A stretch of DNA of 53,716 nucleotides, taken from NCBI GenBank assembly GCA_048569615.1, contig JBLIRK010000018.1, forward strand, positions 1 through 53,716, read 5' to 3'. The notes beneath the pieces are model-generated. The model saw only the letters and a program-made list of their open reading frames with translations, was not told the DNA's origin and made no database searches. The first letter of the stretch is position 1. Each line of letters opens with the position of its first letter. The translations under genes and the position numbers were made by a program. The stretch comes from JAYEPK01 sp048569615 (lineage in GTDB: Archaea > Thermoplasmatota > Penumbrarchaeia > Penumbrarchaeales > Penumbrarchaeaceae). Positions 43,036 to 52,900 of this stretch are shown here, in pieces.

Positions 43036-45015
43036 TCACACAGGCTCCCCGAACGGATCGTCCGTGAACTGCTCCGCTGGGCACGGGCCGAGGCACCGCC
43101 GGCAGTGAATGCACAGCCCGGTGTCCAGCTGGACCCTGCCCCCAGCGACCGACAGCGCATTCTCCGGGCATCTCCCTGCGCAGATGGAGCATCCTATGCA
43201 CTGAAGGGACCGGAGCACCAGGGAAGCGAGGACCTCCACGTTGCGTTCCAGCTGCCTGTTGTCCTCTCCGCGTACTACGAGGGTGCCGTCGGGATAGACC
43301 TCCAGTACGGCCCTGCTCATATTCCATCCCGGGGGTCTCACCGAGAGACCTCCGGTTTCCGGGTCCTCCTCGACCTCCCCGAAGATGTCGAGCAGGCGGG
43401 CGAGATGTCTGAAGTCAATTGAAGCGGAAACCGTCCCTTCCCGGGAGATCCCGTCAACACAGGTGTTCGTGCCTTCGATAAGTGCAAGCGGCCCAGGGGT
43501 CTCCCTCCTTGCCCTGGGGACCAGGTCCGACGGGTCGAGACCCAGCTCCGCGGCCAGTCTTTTCATGTGGGGCGGGAGCCTCTTAAACCTGTGGAACCCG
43601 TGAACGATCCATTCCACGGGAAGGTTCTCGATCTCCTGCTGCTTCCTGAGGTATCCTTCCCACCTGCTCCTGTCCACACCGGTCCGCTCCACAAGCTCCA
43701 TCTCCGCCATATCGCAGGATGGGCACAGCCAGCACCCGATCCTCTGGAATCCCATTTCGTAAAGTGGGTTGTAAACGGCCCCCTTACGCAGGATGTACAT
43801 CCAAACCTCGAGGGCAGTCCACTCCTGTATCGGCGATGCCCCGGTCTGTCCGGGAACCCAGGGATTCGTCCACACGGCTCCCTTCTTCTTCCTGGAATCG
43901 GATTCGTACCTCCTCTGGCCTATGAAGGTGAGCACACCGTCCGGAAAGTACTGGGATATCAGCCTTGATGTAGGCCCCAGCTTGCAGACCTTGCAGCACC
44001 ACCTGTGGTCCCTGCCGGGGGGCCCGAAGGTCTCCAGGTTCTCGAAGAAACCGCCCATAGGACGGGCCTCCAGCAGTTCGAGGCCGAGATCGGCGACGGT
44101 ATCGTGCACGTTCTTCACCGTCTCGGGGAATTCCAGCCCCGTATCCACGAACATGATCCGGGGTGAGAGGCCGGCCTCCAGGACCAGATGGAGTGTGGCG
44201 AGGGAATCTTTCCCCCCTGAGTAAGAGACGGCCGTCCGCTCATGCCTCCCGGCGACCTCGAGTATGAACCTCTTTGCCCTCCGGACATCCTGGTCCAGAA
44301 GGGTCGAATTCACTTCAATGACCCTGTCCCATTGCGATCTCCACAGGTCCTTTTCGAGAGGGATCGGCCCGTCAGTATCGTAGAGGGCCTCCGGCAAGGA
44401 GGACCATCTCATCTTGACACCGACACCGCTCTCCGATACCATCTCCCCTCCAGGTTTCTTTGCGATCCCCGAGCCCACGATCGTTCCGGAGGGGTCCGCC
44501 ACAACAACCTCATCACCGAAGGCCACATCGGGATCCGAATCGATGATCCCGGGACACATAAGGTTCTTTCCTTCGAGGAGAAAGGGCACGGCGGAAGCAT
44601 CGGCGGTGACCATTCCCTTCAGCGGTTTGAAAAAACCGGCCTGAAGCCTCTTCCCGCCTCTTTCCCTGAGTATGAGGGAGCTCCTCCTCCTCCTTGCATC
44701 GAACTGTACGGACCCCACGACCTCCCCGTCGATGATTATCTCCTCAAGCCTGTCTGGGGCCGGACAGGGATTTAGTAGGACAGGACCGCAGCCTTTCATG
44801 AGCGCCTCCCCGGCGCCCGCTCCCCACTGTTGGTCGGCCAGTCCCATTACCTCGGATATGTCGCCGGGAAATGCGGGCCTTGCATCCCCGGGCGGTGTCA
44901 TAACCACCTTTTCCGCCTTGGAGCCGCATGATGGACATCTATTCCCCTTCAGCAGGGGAGAGCGGCAAGAGCGGCACCATGCCGTGTCCATTCTTCCGTG
45001 GTAGACCCTGGCCAT
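43036..45015 (-). CDS. Zinc ribbon-PUA-PAPS reductase-like-ferredoxin fusion
   Basis: This 659-residue cytoplasmic protein opens with a zinc ribbon (C14, C17, C27, C30). A PUA-like domain (about 170-210, with CPGIIDSDPDVAFGDEV) is followed by a PAPS reductase-type N-type ATP pyrophosphatase domain (about 230-490) with SYSGGKDS near 266-271. Four cysteines in WCCKVC and GCWLCPSC could hold an iron-sulfur cluster. The C-terminus carries two [4Fe-4S] ferredoxin motifs (CIGCSICAGRCP and CIHCRRCLGPCP). The PUA domain points to RNA binding, so RNA sulfur chemistry is a serious alternative to sulfate assimilation. ATG 45015 fits a leaderless start from the TATA box near 45044-45051; ATG 44991 is an alternative. 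Confidence 0.85.
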   Translation of the reverse strand: MARVYHGRMDTAWCRSCRSPLLKGNRCPSCGSKAEKVVMTPPGDARPAFPGDISEVMGLADQQWGAGAGEALMKGCGPVLLNPCPAPDRLEEIIIDGEVVGSVQFDARRRRSSLILRERGGKRLQAGFFKPLKGMVTADASAVPFLLEGKNLMCPGIIDSDPDVAFGDEVVVADPSGTIVGSGIAKKPGGEMVSESGVGVKMRWSSLPEALYDTDGPIPLEKDLWRSQWDRVIEVNSTLLDQDVRRAKRFILEVAGRHERTAVSYSGGKDSLATLHLVLEAGLSPRIMFVDTGLEFPETVKNVHDTVADLGLELLEARPMGGFFENLETFGPPGRDHRWCCKVCKLGPTSRLISQYFPDGVLTFIGQRRYESDSRKKKGAVWTNPWVPGQTGASPIQEWTALEVWMYILRKGAVYNPLYEMGFQRIGCWLCPSCDMAEMELVERTGVDRSRWEGYLRKQQEIENLPVEWIVHGFHRFKRLPPHMKRLAAELGLDPSDLVPRARRETPGPLALIEGTNTCVDGISREGTVSASIDFRHLARLLDIFGEVEEDPETGGLSVRPPGWNMSRAVLEVYPDGTLVVRGEDNRQLERNVEVLASLVLRSLQCIGCSICAGRCPENALSVAGGRVQLDTGLCIHCRRCLGPCPAEQFTDDPFGEPV

Positions 45016-45043
45016 CTTGTATCCAACTCCCAGTGACCTCGAT

Positions 45044-45090
45044 GATAAAGTTTTTGCGGTAGTTGAGAATCTTATCAGAATCTTAAATAC
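45044..45090. promoter_or_regulatory. Divergent promoter pair
   Basis: The minus-strand TATA-like ACTTTATC (45051-45044) is about 30 bases from ATG 45015. The plus-strand CTTAAATAC (45082-45090) is about 26 bases from GTG 45112. Both predict leaderless or nearly leaderless mRNAs. Confidence 0.45.
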
Positions 45091-45111
45091 AGAGGAGGAT
45101 GATAATTCAAT

Positions 45112-45486
45112 GTGGCCCGATCCTCTAGAGAATCCCTGGATATATCGTTACTTTTCCTGGCAATGAGCGCAGCTGACGGGAAACTCCTGAAGGATGAGAT
45201 GTTCATCTCCGAGAAGTGCGCATTGGACTACGGAATAAAAAGCGATCAATGGGAGAAAACCCTCAACCGGGCCTTCATGATCTATTTCAACGAAGGGGAC
45301 CGGGCCGTATCAGGGGCGATCGGGCGGCTGAAGCTCTCACTTTCAAATCAGGTCAGGAAGGAACTTGCCGAGGACCTCCTTGCAGTAGCACTGGTGGATG
45401 AGAACTACCATGACAGGGAAAAGGCACTGCTGAAGAAGATCGTCGAGCACTGGGAGATCGATATGCCCCATGATGAGGGGTTGTAA
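45112..45486 (+). CDS. TerB-like small protein
   Basis: This 124-residue, all-helical acidic protein resembles TerB/DjlA-N-type domains. LLFLAMSAADGKLLKDEM matches the family's A(x)ADGxxxxxE motif, and VALVDENYHDREKALLKKIVEHW its second repeat. Such domains bind metal or membranes; a precise role is not known. The GTG start fits a leaderless mRNA. A GGAGG at 45094-45098 is 13 bases away, and an ATG at 45110 in another frame stops after 18 codons. The stop lies three bases before that of the convergent MscS gene. Confidence 0.68.
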   Translation: MARSSRESLDISLLFLAMSAADGKLLKDEMFISEKCALDYGIKSDQWEKTLNRAFMIYFNEGDRAVSGAIGRLKLSLSNQVRKELAEDLLAVALVDENYHDREKALLKKIVEHWEIDMPHDEGL

Positions 45487-45489
45487 TTT

Positions 45490-47607
45490 CTATTTACCTA
45501 TCCGACCCTCCACTATGTCGAACATGGTCAATCCTTCCGCCGCCGGTTCCTTCTTCTCCACCTTCTCCTCGTGGTACCTGGTCCTCTGGTCGAGCTCCTC
45601 CCTTGTCGGTGTCTGGGAGACCCTCCTGACCAGCTGGTGGGGGCTCATGACCTCGAGACCTTCGGAATGGAAGGCATAGAGCATGGATTCCATGACAGAC
45701 GAGCGGATGTACATCATGTTGGAAGGATTGTCTATGTAGGCCCTGAGCCTGTACTCCACAGCATGGTCGTGGAACGTCCTTACCAGAACCCGGGGGGGCG
45801 GATCCTTGACCACACCGGGGCTGACCAGGGCCGCCCGCTTCATCAAGGACCTTGCCACCTTGGGATTGATGTCGTAGCCGAGGCCAACATCCACCACTAC
45901 GGCCATGTCCCCTTCCTTGACCGCCCTGGTATAATTGATGATGCTTGCCCCCAACACGTTGTTGTTTGGGAGCTCGTAGAGGTTCCCGTCCAGGTCCCTG
46001 AGGGTGGTGAACATGATCCCGATGGCGACCACATCCCCTATCACACCGGTCAGCTGGACCCTGTCGTTCACGTTGAACGGCCTCATTGACATCAAGACCA
46101 GGCCGGACAGCATGTTGCCAATCGAGCCCGTGGCCGCAAAGGAGACGACGAGACCTATTATCATTGAAATGACGAGTATGAAGGTCTGACCGATGTCACC
46201 CAGTCCTCCGATGGAAAGCAGGGTGAACATGAATATCAGGGCTATGACGAAGTACATCAGCCCCATGGTGCCTTTATGGGTCATCTCCATGATCTCGGGA
46301 TTGACCTTTGTGGAGCGGGTCTTGAGCTCCTTGAAGAATATGTCCCCGAACCGCTTCATCAGCACTGCCACTACCACGAGGATTATGAGGAAGCCGAGCT
46401 TGCCGGCGTTGTCCGAGAAGAAGTTCCCCATGGTCCTTCCGATCTGCTGGTTCAGTCCGAAGGCCGACAGGACCAGAATGAAGATCACGGCCCCCGCAAC
46501 AATGAATATGAGGTATCTCAAAACGATCTCCAGCATGGTGATAAGCTGAAGAGGGATGACATTCTTCCCGTCCTTGCCGCGCCTGGACCGGAGATATTCC
46601 CAGAGTTTGGTGTTCATGAGGAGAAGCACCCTTGAGAAGAGCAGGACGGCGAAAATACCCGCTATGGGGCCGGCCACCTGCCTCATCCAGCTCCATACAT
46701 AATCCTTGATGGGCTTCACCATGTTCGAAAGCTGCCAGGTGAACGCTAGAACCACGCCAAGTATAGCTATCCTGTTGACGAATCTCTGGACCGCCGTGAA
46801 CCATTCGGCCTCCAGGAACTTCCATTTGCGCTTCTTGAAGAAGTTCAGGACCGACATCAGGATGATATAGGCCAGGATTATCCCGATCACCATCCCCACA
46901 AGGAGGATGATGTCTATCCAGTGGTCCTCCAGGAAGTTCCGGACATCCTCCCAGGTGACGATCGGCCGGTCCTCCTGGGTGTCGATCTCTATTGACATGT
47001 TCCGGTTCTGGCCCCAATCCAGGACCATGGTCGTATTGAACCTCTCCTTCCCCTTGTAGAAGATCTGGAACGTGTACTCTCCGGGATAAACGAAGATCGA
47101 GAAAGAGCCATTCTTTGTCGTCCTTGTTATATTGATGAAGGAATGCCTGATCAACCTGATCTCAGCGCCTTCGACAGGCTCGTCCCACTCCTTGTCCATC
47201 ACGTAACCCCTCAGGTGGGATTTGACGATGTCCTCGGGATCGATGAGGAAATCATGCACAAGGTCCGGTCCGTCAACCACCGACAGGCTTGTCTTCCATA
47301 CGAGGCTCCTGTTGTACACCGTCTCTCCCGCCGTGTAGACGTAAACGGTGTACTCTCCCAGCGGAAGCGTAACGTTGTACTCTCCGTTCTTGTTGGTCCT
47401 GACGAGGACCGGTATCAGGTTCTCCCTTTCGAAGACTATGGTGTAGTTGAAGAAACCCTTCAATGTCTCCTTGTCGACGACCTTGCCCGAAAGGAGTGGG
47501 AGCTCCCTGCCCGAACTGCTCTGGGAACCTGCCTGAAGGGAAAGGACCATCGGAGAGATTATCAGGAAAAGCAGCAGAAACAACTGCACTTGCCTGGATG
47601 TTTTCAT
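45490..47607 (-). CDS. MscS-family mechanosensitive channel with exported N-terminal domains
   Basis: Of 705 residues, the first 26 form a signal peptide. Two carboxypeptidase regulatory-like (CNA-B-type) beta domains (about 38-200) follow, with NGEYNVTLPLGEYTVYV and NGSFSIFVYPGEYTFQI signatures. Several membrane helices (about 222-460) lead to the MscS pore helix and beta domain (about 470-660; SFAATGSIGNMLSGL, RPFNVNDRVQLTGVIGDV, LPNNNVLGASIINY). It should open under membrane tension and release solutes. The extra outer domains are not part of classical MscS. ATG 47607 is chosen because a minus-strand TATA-like TTTTTATCCC lies about 28 bases upstream and gives a clean signal peptide. Confidence 0.9.
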   Translation of the reverse strand: MKTSRQVQLFLLLFLIISPMVLSLQAGSQSSSGRELPLLSGKVVDKETLKGFFNYTIVFERENLIPVLVRTNKNGEYNVTLPLGEYTVYVYTAGETVYNRSLVWKTSLSVVDGPDLVHDFLIDPEDIVKSHLRGYVMDKEWDEPVEGAEIRLIRHSFINITRTTKNGSFSIFVYPGEYTFQIFYKGKERFNTTMVLDWGQNRNMSIEIDTQEDRPIVTWEDVRNFLEDHWIDIILLVGMVIGIILAYIILMSVLNFFKKRKWKFLEAEWFTAVQRFVNRIAILGVVLAFTWQLSNMVKPIKDYVWSWMRQVAGPIAGIFAVLLFSRVLLLMNTKLWEYLRSRRGKDGKNVIPLQLITMLEIVLRYLIFIVAGAVIFILVLSAFGLNQQIGRTMGNFFSDNAGKLGFLIILVVVAVLMKRFGDIFFKELKTRSTKVNPEIMEMTHKGTMGLMYFVIALIFMFTLLSIGGLGDIGQTFILVISMIIGLVVSFAATGSIGNMLSGLVLMSMRPFNVNDRVQLTGVIGDVVAIGIMFTTLRDLDGNLYELPNNNVLGASIINYTRAVKEGDMAVVVDVGLGYDINPKVARSLMKRAALVSPGVVKDPPPRVLVRTFHDHAVEYRLRAYIDNPSNMMYIRSSVMESMLYAFHSEGLEVMSPHQLVRRVSQTPTREELDQRTRYHEEKVEKKEPAAEGLTMFDIVEGRIGK

Positions 47608-47630
47608 ATTCCTTGGACCCCCACTTTGCC

Positions 47631-47641
47631 CGGGATAAAAA
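47631..47641 (-). promoter_or_regulatory. TATA-like box of MscS gene
   Basis: The minus strand reads ATTTTTATCCC, centred about 28 bases before ATG 47607. The gap to the next gene upstream (47608-47694) is only 87 bases, so read-through is also possible. Confidence 0.35.
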
Positions 47642-47694
47642 TGCTCCAACTGATATTAATCCTTTCTCGAAAGGGAAGGCGGTAACAACGTTGT

Positions 47695-48525
47695 CTATCC
47701 TTTATTCTGATTGAGGGTCCTGATGATGAACACAACCGCAATGATAATGCCGATCAGGAGGATCACGATCACACCGCCTGCCAATCCGATCAGCATGGGG
47801 CTTTCCTTTTTCTCCGGATCGTCACCCGCATTCATATCGTCATCGTCGGATACTCCGTCATCATCATCATCCGGCATGCTGTCTATGTAGCCCTCGTCTA
47901 TCATGAAGGAGAGAACCTCGGTGATGACCATATCGGTCACATCCTCGCCCTCCTGGCCCCAGGAACCAGTTTCGTTGTATGCCCTGGCTATGATGAAGAG
48001 CTTGAGGCTGGCTATCTGCTCCATGATCGTGTCCATATCTATATCTTCCAGAGAATCCAACGGGATATCCTCTTCGGAAATGTTGAAATCCGATCCCCCG
48101 ACAAGGTCGAGCAATGAGAACATGTCAAATCCCATGGGAACCATCAGATTGAACCTGAACTCCCATCTCACCCACTCATCCTGGCCCTCTCCCTGGGGTT
48201 CGAGTACGAACTCTATCATACCGGGCAGGTAAAAGGAGAAGCTGTCGTCGATCCAGAGGTCCGGTACCTGAAGCCCTGATTCGTTCTGCATAGCAAAGGT
48301 GAGGTTCACACTCTCGGTTCCAGGAGGAGCGGTTCCCCTGACCTCAAGCTTTATCTTGAGGCTCCCGCTTGCGTTCTCCAGCAGGACCTCGACCTCTTCT
48401 ATGTCTGGAGATTCCCATTCCCCGCTCTCAACGGGCGCCTCCTCCTCCCCGGCAGCGGGGAACGAAAGGATAGGCGCCAGGAGGAGCAGCAAGGCCGCGG
48501 AAAATATCATCAGGTCTCTTCTCAT
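47695..48525 (-). CDS. Membrane-anchored exported protein with Asp-rich stalk
   Basis: I do not recognise this 276-residue protein. A signal peptide (about 1-26) is followed by a beta-sandwich-like domain (about 35-130) and a mainly helical acidic part (about 130-215). An Asp-rich stretch with calcium-loop-like DDDDDGVSDDDD (about 215-230), one membrane helix (about 242-268) and a short tail follow. ATG 48525 overlaps the stop of the exonuclease gene (ATGA), and GAGGAGG lies seven bases upstream; the earlier in-frame ATG at 48531 would sit almost on that site. Coupling to an exonuclease gene is unexpected for a surface protein. Confidence 0.7.
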   Translation of the reverse strand: MRRDLMIFSAALLLLLAPILSFPAAGEEEAPVESGEWESPDIEEVEVLLENASGSLKIKLEVRGTAPPGTESVNLTFAMQNESGLQVPDLWIDDSFSFYLPGMIEFVLEPQGEGQDEWVRWEFRFNLMVPMGFDMFSLLDLVGGSDFNISEEDIPLDSLEDIDMDTIMEQIASLKLFIIARAYNETGSWGQEGEDVTDMVITEVLSFMIDEGYIDSMPDDDDDGVSDDDDMNAGDDPEKKESPMLIGLAGGVIVILLIGIIIAVVFIIRTLNQNKG

Positions 48526-49274
48526 TTCCATACCTCCTCTTTCATCTTCGTGACCAGCCGCTCCGTAATGGGCTCGAGGTTCACAATGTCCTCCATGTTG
48601 TATTTGAGAAGGAGCTTCAGGGCGTTTCGGTTCCCCTCCCTTTCGAAGAGATGCCAGAGCCTGACAGCATCTTCCCCTGACATGCCCTTTACATCATCGG
48701 GTCTTTCCATACCCAACTGTATCTCAAGGGATTTAAGTCCTCCCCCGTAACCGCATCTGGATGCCAGGAACCTGAGGTCAAGGTGCGGAATGTCCGGAAC
48801 CGATCCCGGAAATCGGTGCTCGATCATGGGAATGTCGAATGTCCGTCCGTTGAATGTTACCAGCATGGAAGCTCCGTCCAGGAGGTCCTCGATATTACTG
48901 CGGTCGAGGTCCCTGCCCCTAACAAGAGCTCTGTAACTCTCTCCATCCCAGACACCGACGACGGTAATGGAGGAATACCTCCTTGTCCCGGTCGTCTCAA
49001 TATCTAGGAACAGGGCTCCCTTTCCGAACTCCTCCCAAAGCCTCCAGCTCTCCGCTGGTTTCATGAGCCTGGAGAAGAAGGGAAGGTCGCGGTTCAGGAG
49101 TCTTTCCCTGGCATCCTCTATAATACCGTCGCAAAGGACCTTTCTAGGACCTTTGATGGGACCGGCGCTCTCGGTGGCCAGAAAGGCGCCCCAATCCCTC
49201 ACGCCCGATCCCCAGATCGCCTTCTCGGTCCTCCCTCCCACCCCGGGAAGGAAGATGAAACTGTTCTCAAGCAT
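48522..49274 (-). CDS. YprB-like RNase H-fold 3'-5' exonuclease
   Basis: This 250-residue protein has a DEDD-type exonuclease core: LFLDIETTG (first Asp and Glu), VTFNGRTFDIPMIEHRFP, HLDLRFLA, and the last acidic motif YNMEDIVNLEPI. This pattern matches the YprB ribonuclease H-like domain family. It should remove nucleotides from a 3' end with two metal ions; DNA or RNA preference is unknown. ATG 49274 gives 100 residues before the core and is 20 bases after the ubiX stop. The frame stays open for 89 more codons upstream, but that part lies within ubiX and has a low-complexity composition. Middle gene of a three-gene operon. Confidence 0.85.
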   Translation of the reverse strand: MLENSFIFLPGVGGRTEKAIWGSGVRDWGAFLATESAGPIKGPRKVLCDGIIEDARERLLNRDLPFFSRLMKPAESWRLWEEFGKGALFLDIETTGTRRYSSITVVGVWDGESYRALVRGRDLDRSNIEDLLDGASMLVTFNGRTFDIPMIEHRFPGSVPDIPHLDLRFLASRCGYGGGLKSLEIQLGMERPDDVKGMSGEDAVRLWHLFEREGNRNALKLLLKYNMEDIVNLEPITERLVTKMKEEVWK

Positions 49275-49294
49275 CGGATCCAACTTCCATCGTT

Positions 49295-49870
49295 CTACGG
49301 CTCGTAACGCACCTTCAGATCGTCCCTGATCCCCGCCGAGGCAAGGACCCTGCCGGCAAAACCTTTCTGGAGGTCGCGGATGCTCTCCGTTCCCAGGTTG
49401 TAGAAGGGCGGTGAGGCCGGCATGATGACAACTCCCCAGGAGGAGAGCTCGTAGAGGGATCTCAGGACCGGGGTGGAGAGGGGGCTTTCCCTTACAACGA
49501 GGATGAGCCTCCTCCTTTCCTTGAGGGCAACGGCCGCGCACCTCGTGATCAGATTGTCCGCTATTCCCGCATGTATCTTGGCGGCCGTTGATGTGGAGCA
49601 GGGGCAGATGATCATGACTCCGAAATCATTGGAGCCGGAGGCCAGGGGGTGGTCCATCCGGGATGAATGAACCGCCTCGGATGCCAGCTCACCTAACTTG
49701 TCCCTGCTTACCCCCGTCTCATCCTCCATGATCTTCAGCGAGGTGTCGTTGTACACAAGGTAAAGCTTCGCCTTCCCGATCAACGAAGATGACGCTCCCC
49801 TGAGAACCTCCAGACCGTACCCGGCCCCAGATGCTCCCGAAAGGGCCACAATGACATCCTTGAAAACCAT
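49295..49870 (-). CDS. ubiX: Flavin prenyltransferase UbiX
   Basis: This 191-residue flavoprotein matches the family length of about 190. Motifs are VALSGASGAGYG (FMN loop), VMIICPCSTSTAAKIHAGIADNLITRCAAVALKERR, LVVRESPLS, and VIMPASPPFYN near the C-terminus. UbiX attaches a dimethylallyl group to FMN to make the prenylated flavin used by UbiD decarboxylases. No ubiD is in the window. ATG 49870 is chosen because a minus-strand AT-rich box TAAATTATTAG (49907-49897) sits about 30 bases upstream; a TTG at 49894 would add eight residues. Confidence 0.95.
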   Translation of the reverse strand: MVFKDVIVALSGASGAGYGLEVLRGASSSLIGKAKLYLVYNDTSLKIMEDETGVSRDKLGELASEAVHSSRMDHPLASGSNDFGVMIICPCSTSTAAKIHAGIADNLITRCAAVALKERRRLILVVRESPLSTPVLRSLYELSSWGVVIMPASPPFYNLGTESIRDLQKGFAGRVLASAGIRDDLKVRYEP

Positions 49871-49924
49871 CGATTCGGGAGAAGATACCCCCAACTAATA
49901 ATTTACTGAGAGAGAAGCGAATAA

Positions 49925-49942
49925 CGGGGCTTTTCAGCCCCG
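49925..49942 (-). terminator. Terminator hairpin after BNR-repeat gene
   Basis: CGGGGC and GCCCCG form a perfect 6-bp GC stem with a 6-base loop, nine bases past the stop codon at 49951. On the minus strand it is followed by TTATTCGCTTCTCTCTC, a pyrimidine-rich tail. Confidence 0.5.
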
Positions 49943-49950
49943 CAATCCCA

Positions 49951-52900
49951 TTACTTCTCGTCCTGTGGTCTCCTTAAAGGTCTCGCGGGAGGGAGGCCCT
50001 GCTGGGGAGGCTGTCCTGCGACCTGCGGCGGCCTCTGCATGGGGGGAGTACCGGGTTCCGGAGGCTCCTGTCCAGGTGGTGGAAGCCTCGGACCGCCCGA
50101 CCCCTGCTGACCCTGCATCTGCCTTACCTGCTCCTCCATGGGTAAGGCGCCGATGAGGACCTTGCCCCCGGCATCCTTAACGGCCTCCTCGTCGAAATCG
50201 TCGGCGGCGGTCATGAGATCGTCCATGGAAGCCCCGAGGGCCTCCTCGTCGACATTTGGAGCCTCTATCTCTGTCACATCGGGATCAATTTCCATGGCCT
50301 CCACCTCCATGCTTTCGCCGAAGGTAAGGCCGGGAGCGCTCTCCTCGAAGGCCGGTCCGGTTCCGGCAGATTCCCAGGCAGGTCCGGTAGATTTTTTCTC
50401 CTCTTTCTCACGGTCCTGGATCTTACCGCCCTTCACAAGGGCCTGGGAGCCTTCTTCGTGGTAGATCTGACCGCCTAGGTCCAGTGTCAGATCGGAGAGT
50501 GTGGACTGGTCGGGTCCGAAGGCCTCCCCAACCTTCAATGCCTTGCCGTACATGCCTTCCAGCTCCTTCTGCCGTCTGTCCATCTCCGCAACCCTCTTCT
50601 CGATATCGGCTTCTTCCTCCTCCTCCTTCTTCTTCTGGATGCGGAGCACGACGATAATGCCACCCACGATGGCCGAAAGGAAAACACCGGCGATTATTAT
50701 CAGAAGCAGAAGCCACAGGGGAAGGATGGCATCATCGGAACCGGCATCATCGTCATCCGGAGGAATGTAAACGGAGCCGGGCACAACCTTGGTATTGGTC
50801 GGGTCCATCTCGTAACGGTTGATGGAATACTCCCCCGATATCTCCGAATCGAAACGGGGTATGCCGAAACCTATCTCCTCGACGTTTGTGTAGCCGTCCC
50901 CGTCGTAATCATAGTCCGGCTCCTGGTCCAGCGAACCGAAGAAGTACATCTCACGCTTATCGGGCATCCCGTCGTTGTCGTTGTCATCGTCGGATACTAT
51001 CCAGAGCTCCCTGTAGAAATAGATGTCCAGGGTCAGGTCATCCCCGTCGGATACCGTGAGGTTGATCTGCATCTTCTCCGTCTGCACCCTTGAGAGGTTG
51101 CCGTCGGAAGGCAGGAACTTCACATCCACGGCCTTACCCGTCCTGGTGAAGGATTCCTGTGAATTCTCATTGGTGAACCTCCATGTATAGAGAAGCTCGT
51201 CCGCGTCCGGATCCTCGGCGAAACCCTCGAACCGGATATCCTCGTTCCACTCGGGTGCGGGCTCCTTGCTCTGCCAGTTCCATTCGAACTCGTCAGTTTC
51301 ATCGTGGATGTAACGGATCGTCATCTTTTCCTTTCCCTTTATCCACTCCGGGCGATCTGGAATGTTGATCACATTGATGATGACGACCAGGGTGGAGAGG
51401 TCGGTCTTCTGCTTGTCCAGAAGCTCGAGGATGAACTGGATCTTCCCTTCAACCGCATCCTCTTTGGTAGCCGAAACGGTGACGGTCCAGTTGAAATCGC
51501 CTGTCCTCTCTATGGTCGGTCTCTCCGATCCCGATCGCAGGAGCAGGTCGTCGCCGAAATCAATATCATCGGCCTCCACCAGGAACTTAAGGGTGCTGTT
51601 GGGTCCGTATTCGTCCACCTCGAACTGGACGGTATCGCCGGAGGGGAGGACCTGCGCACCATCGACAATCGTGTAGAATGGTGCGTCGTTGACGTTCTCC
51701 ACCGGAATGGTGATGGTGAGGTTCTTCACACCCCCTTTCTCGTCATCTGCGTAAATGGTTATGCTGGTCACCGGGACGTCGTCGTTGGTGGGCACGAACT
51801 TGAACTGGGACTTGTGCTGGGGATCCTGCGGATCGACGGTGATGACCACTCTGTTCTTGTTCTCCTGGTCAACATTAAACTGCAGGAAATCGCCATCAAT
51901 GTCGTTGGCGGTAATGGCGAAGCGGTATTCGCTCCTCTCGAGACACCCGATATCCCTGGCATTAAGAACAAGCTCGGTCGCCTGAGATGGTATGGGGGTC
52001 TGCCAGCCGTTGGTAAGGTCCTGGAACCTCGCCCATGTAGGTATGTCGTTGGTGGAATTGACCTGAACCGTGAACTCGTTTGAAAAGCCGGTCTCGTCAT
52101 CCTGGTTTCCCACGGCACCGTCCTTTCCCGAATCCGTGACGGAAAGGATGAAGGTTTCCGTTCCGAACCAGTTCTGCTTGCTTGTAAATATGTCCAGATA
52201 GGAATAGATCGGATCGATCCCAACCGTTCTCACCTGTGCCGTGAGGTTCGGCTCGGGGGAGGATGTGCACTCCACATCGAACTCAAGCTTGCGGTGGCCG
52301 TTGTACCAATCATCGGTTATCCAGCCGTTCTCCACCCAGCTCGAGAGGTTCAAGGCCGGAACGAGGCTTATGTCCTCGAGCATGTATATCCTGGGAATGT
52401 CCTTCACGAATTCCGGGGGCTTGTTTACGGGCCTCGTCCTGAAGGTGACCTCGTTGGATATGGATATCAGCCCGGACTGGTCCTCGACCACGACCTTCGC
52501 CCAGTACTGCGTGTCCGGCTTGATGTTGTTCTTGAAGGATTCCTGCTGCATCAGCTGCTTGTTTGACGTATTGTAAAGGGGTCCGTCGGGCCAAGCAGTG
52601 TCCGAAAGGGTGAAGTTCTGGGCCGTTCCGATATAGGTCTTGTAGCTCTTGAAATCGGGCTCTCTTATGGGGGTCCATCCTACGATCCCTATCCTCTCGT
52701 CCACCAGGAGCACCTTGAGGTCGTCGATCTTCTCCGGCGGTGAATTGGCCTCGGAGCGGGAATGGAGGATGTCGTAATCCGCCGTGGGATTCTCCCTGTA
52801 CTTCCAGATCACATGGACATCGCCCCCTGAATCAACAGCGACAACGGGATTTTCCCTGTAGATCTCCGGATAGTGGTCGTTGGCCCTGGCGGGTGCGGAC

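Noticed and set aside
49275..49541. N-terminal extension of the YprB-like exonuclease by 89 codons
   Set aside because: It lies entirely within ubiX in another frame and has a Pro/Gly/Arg-rich composition unlike the rest of the protein.
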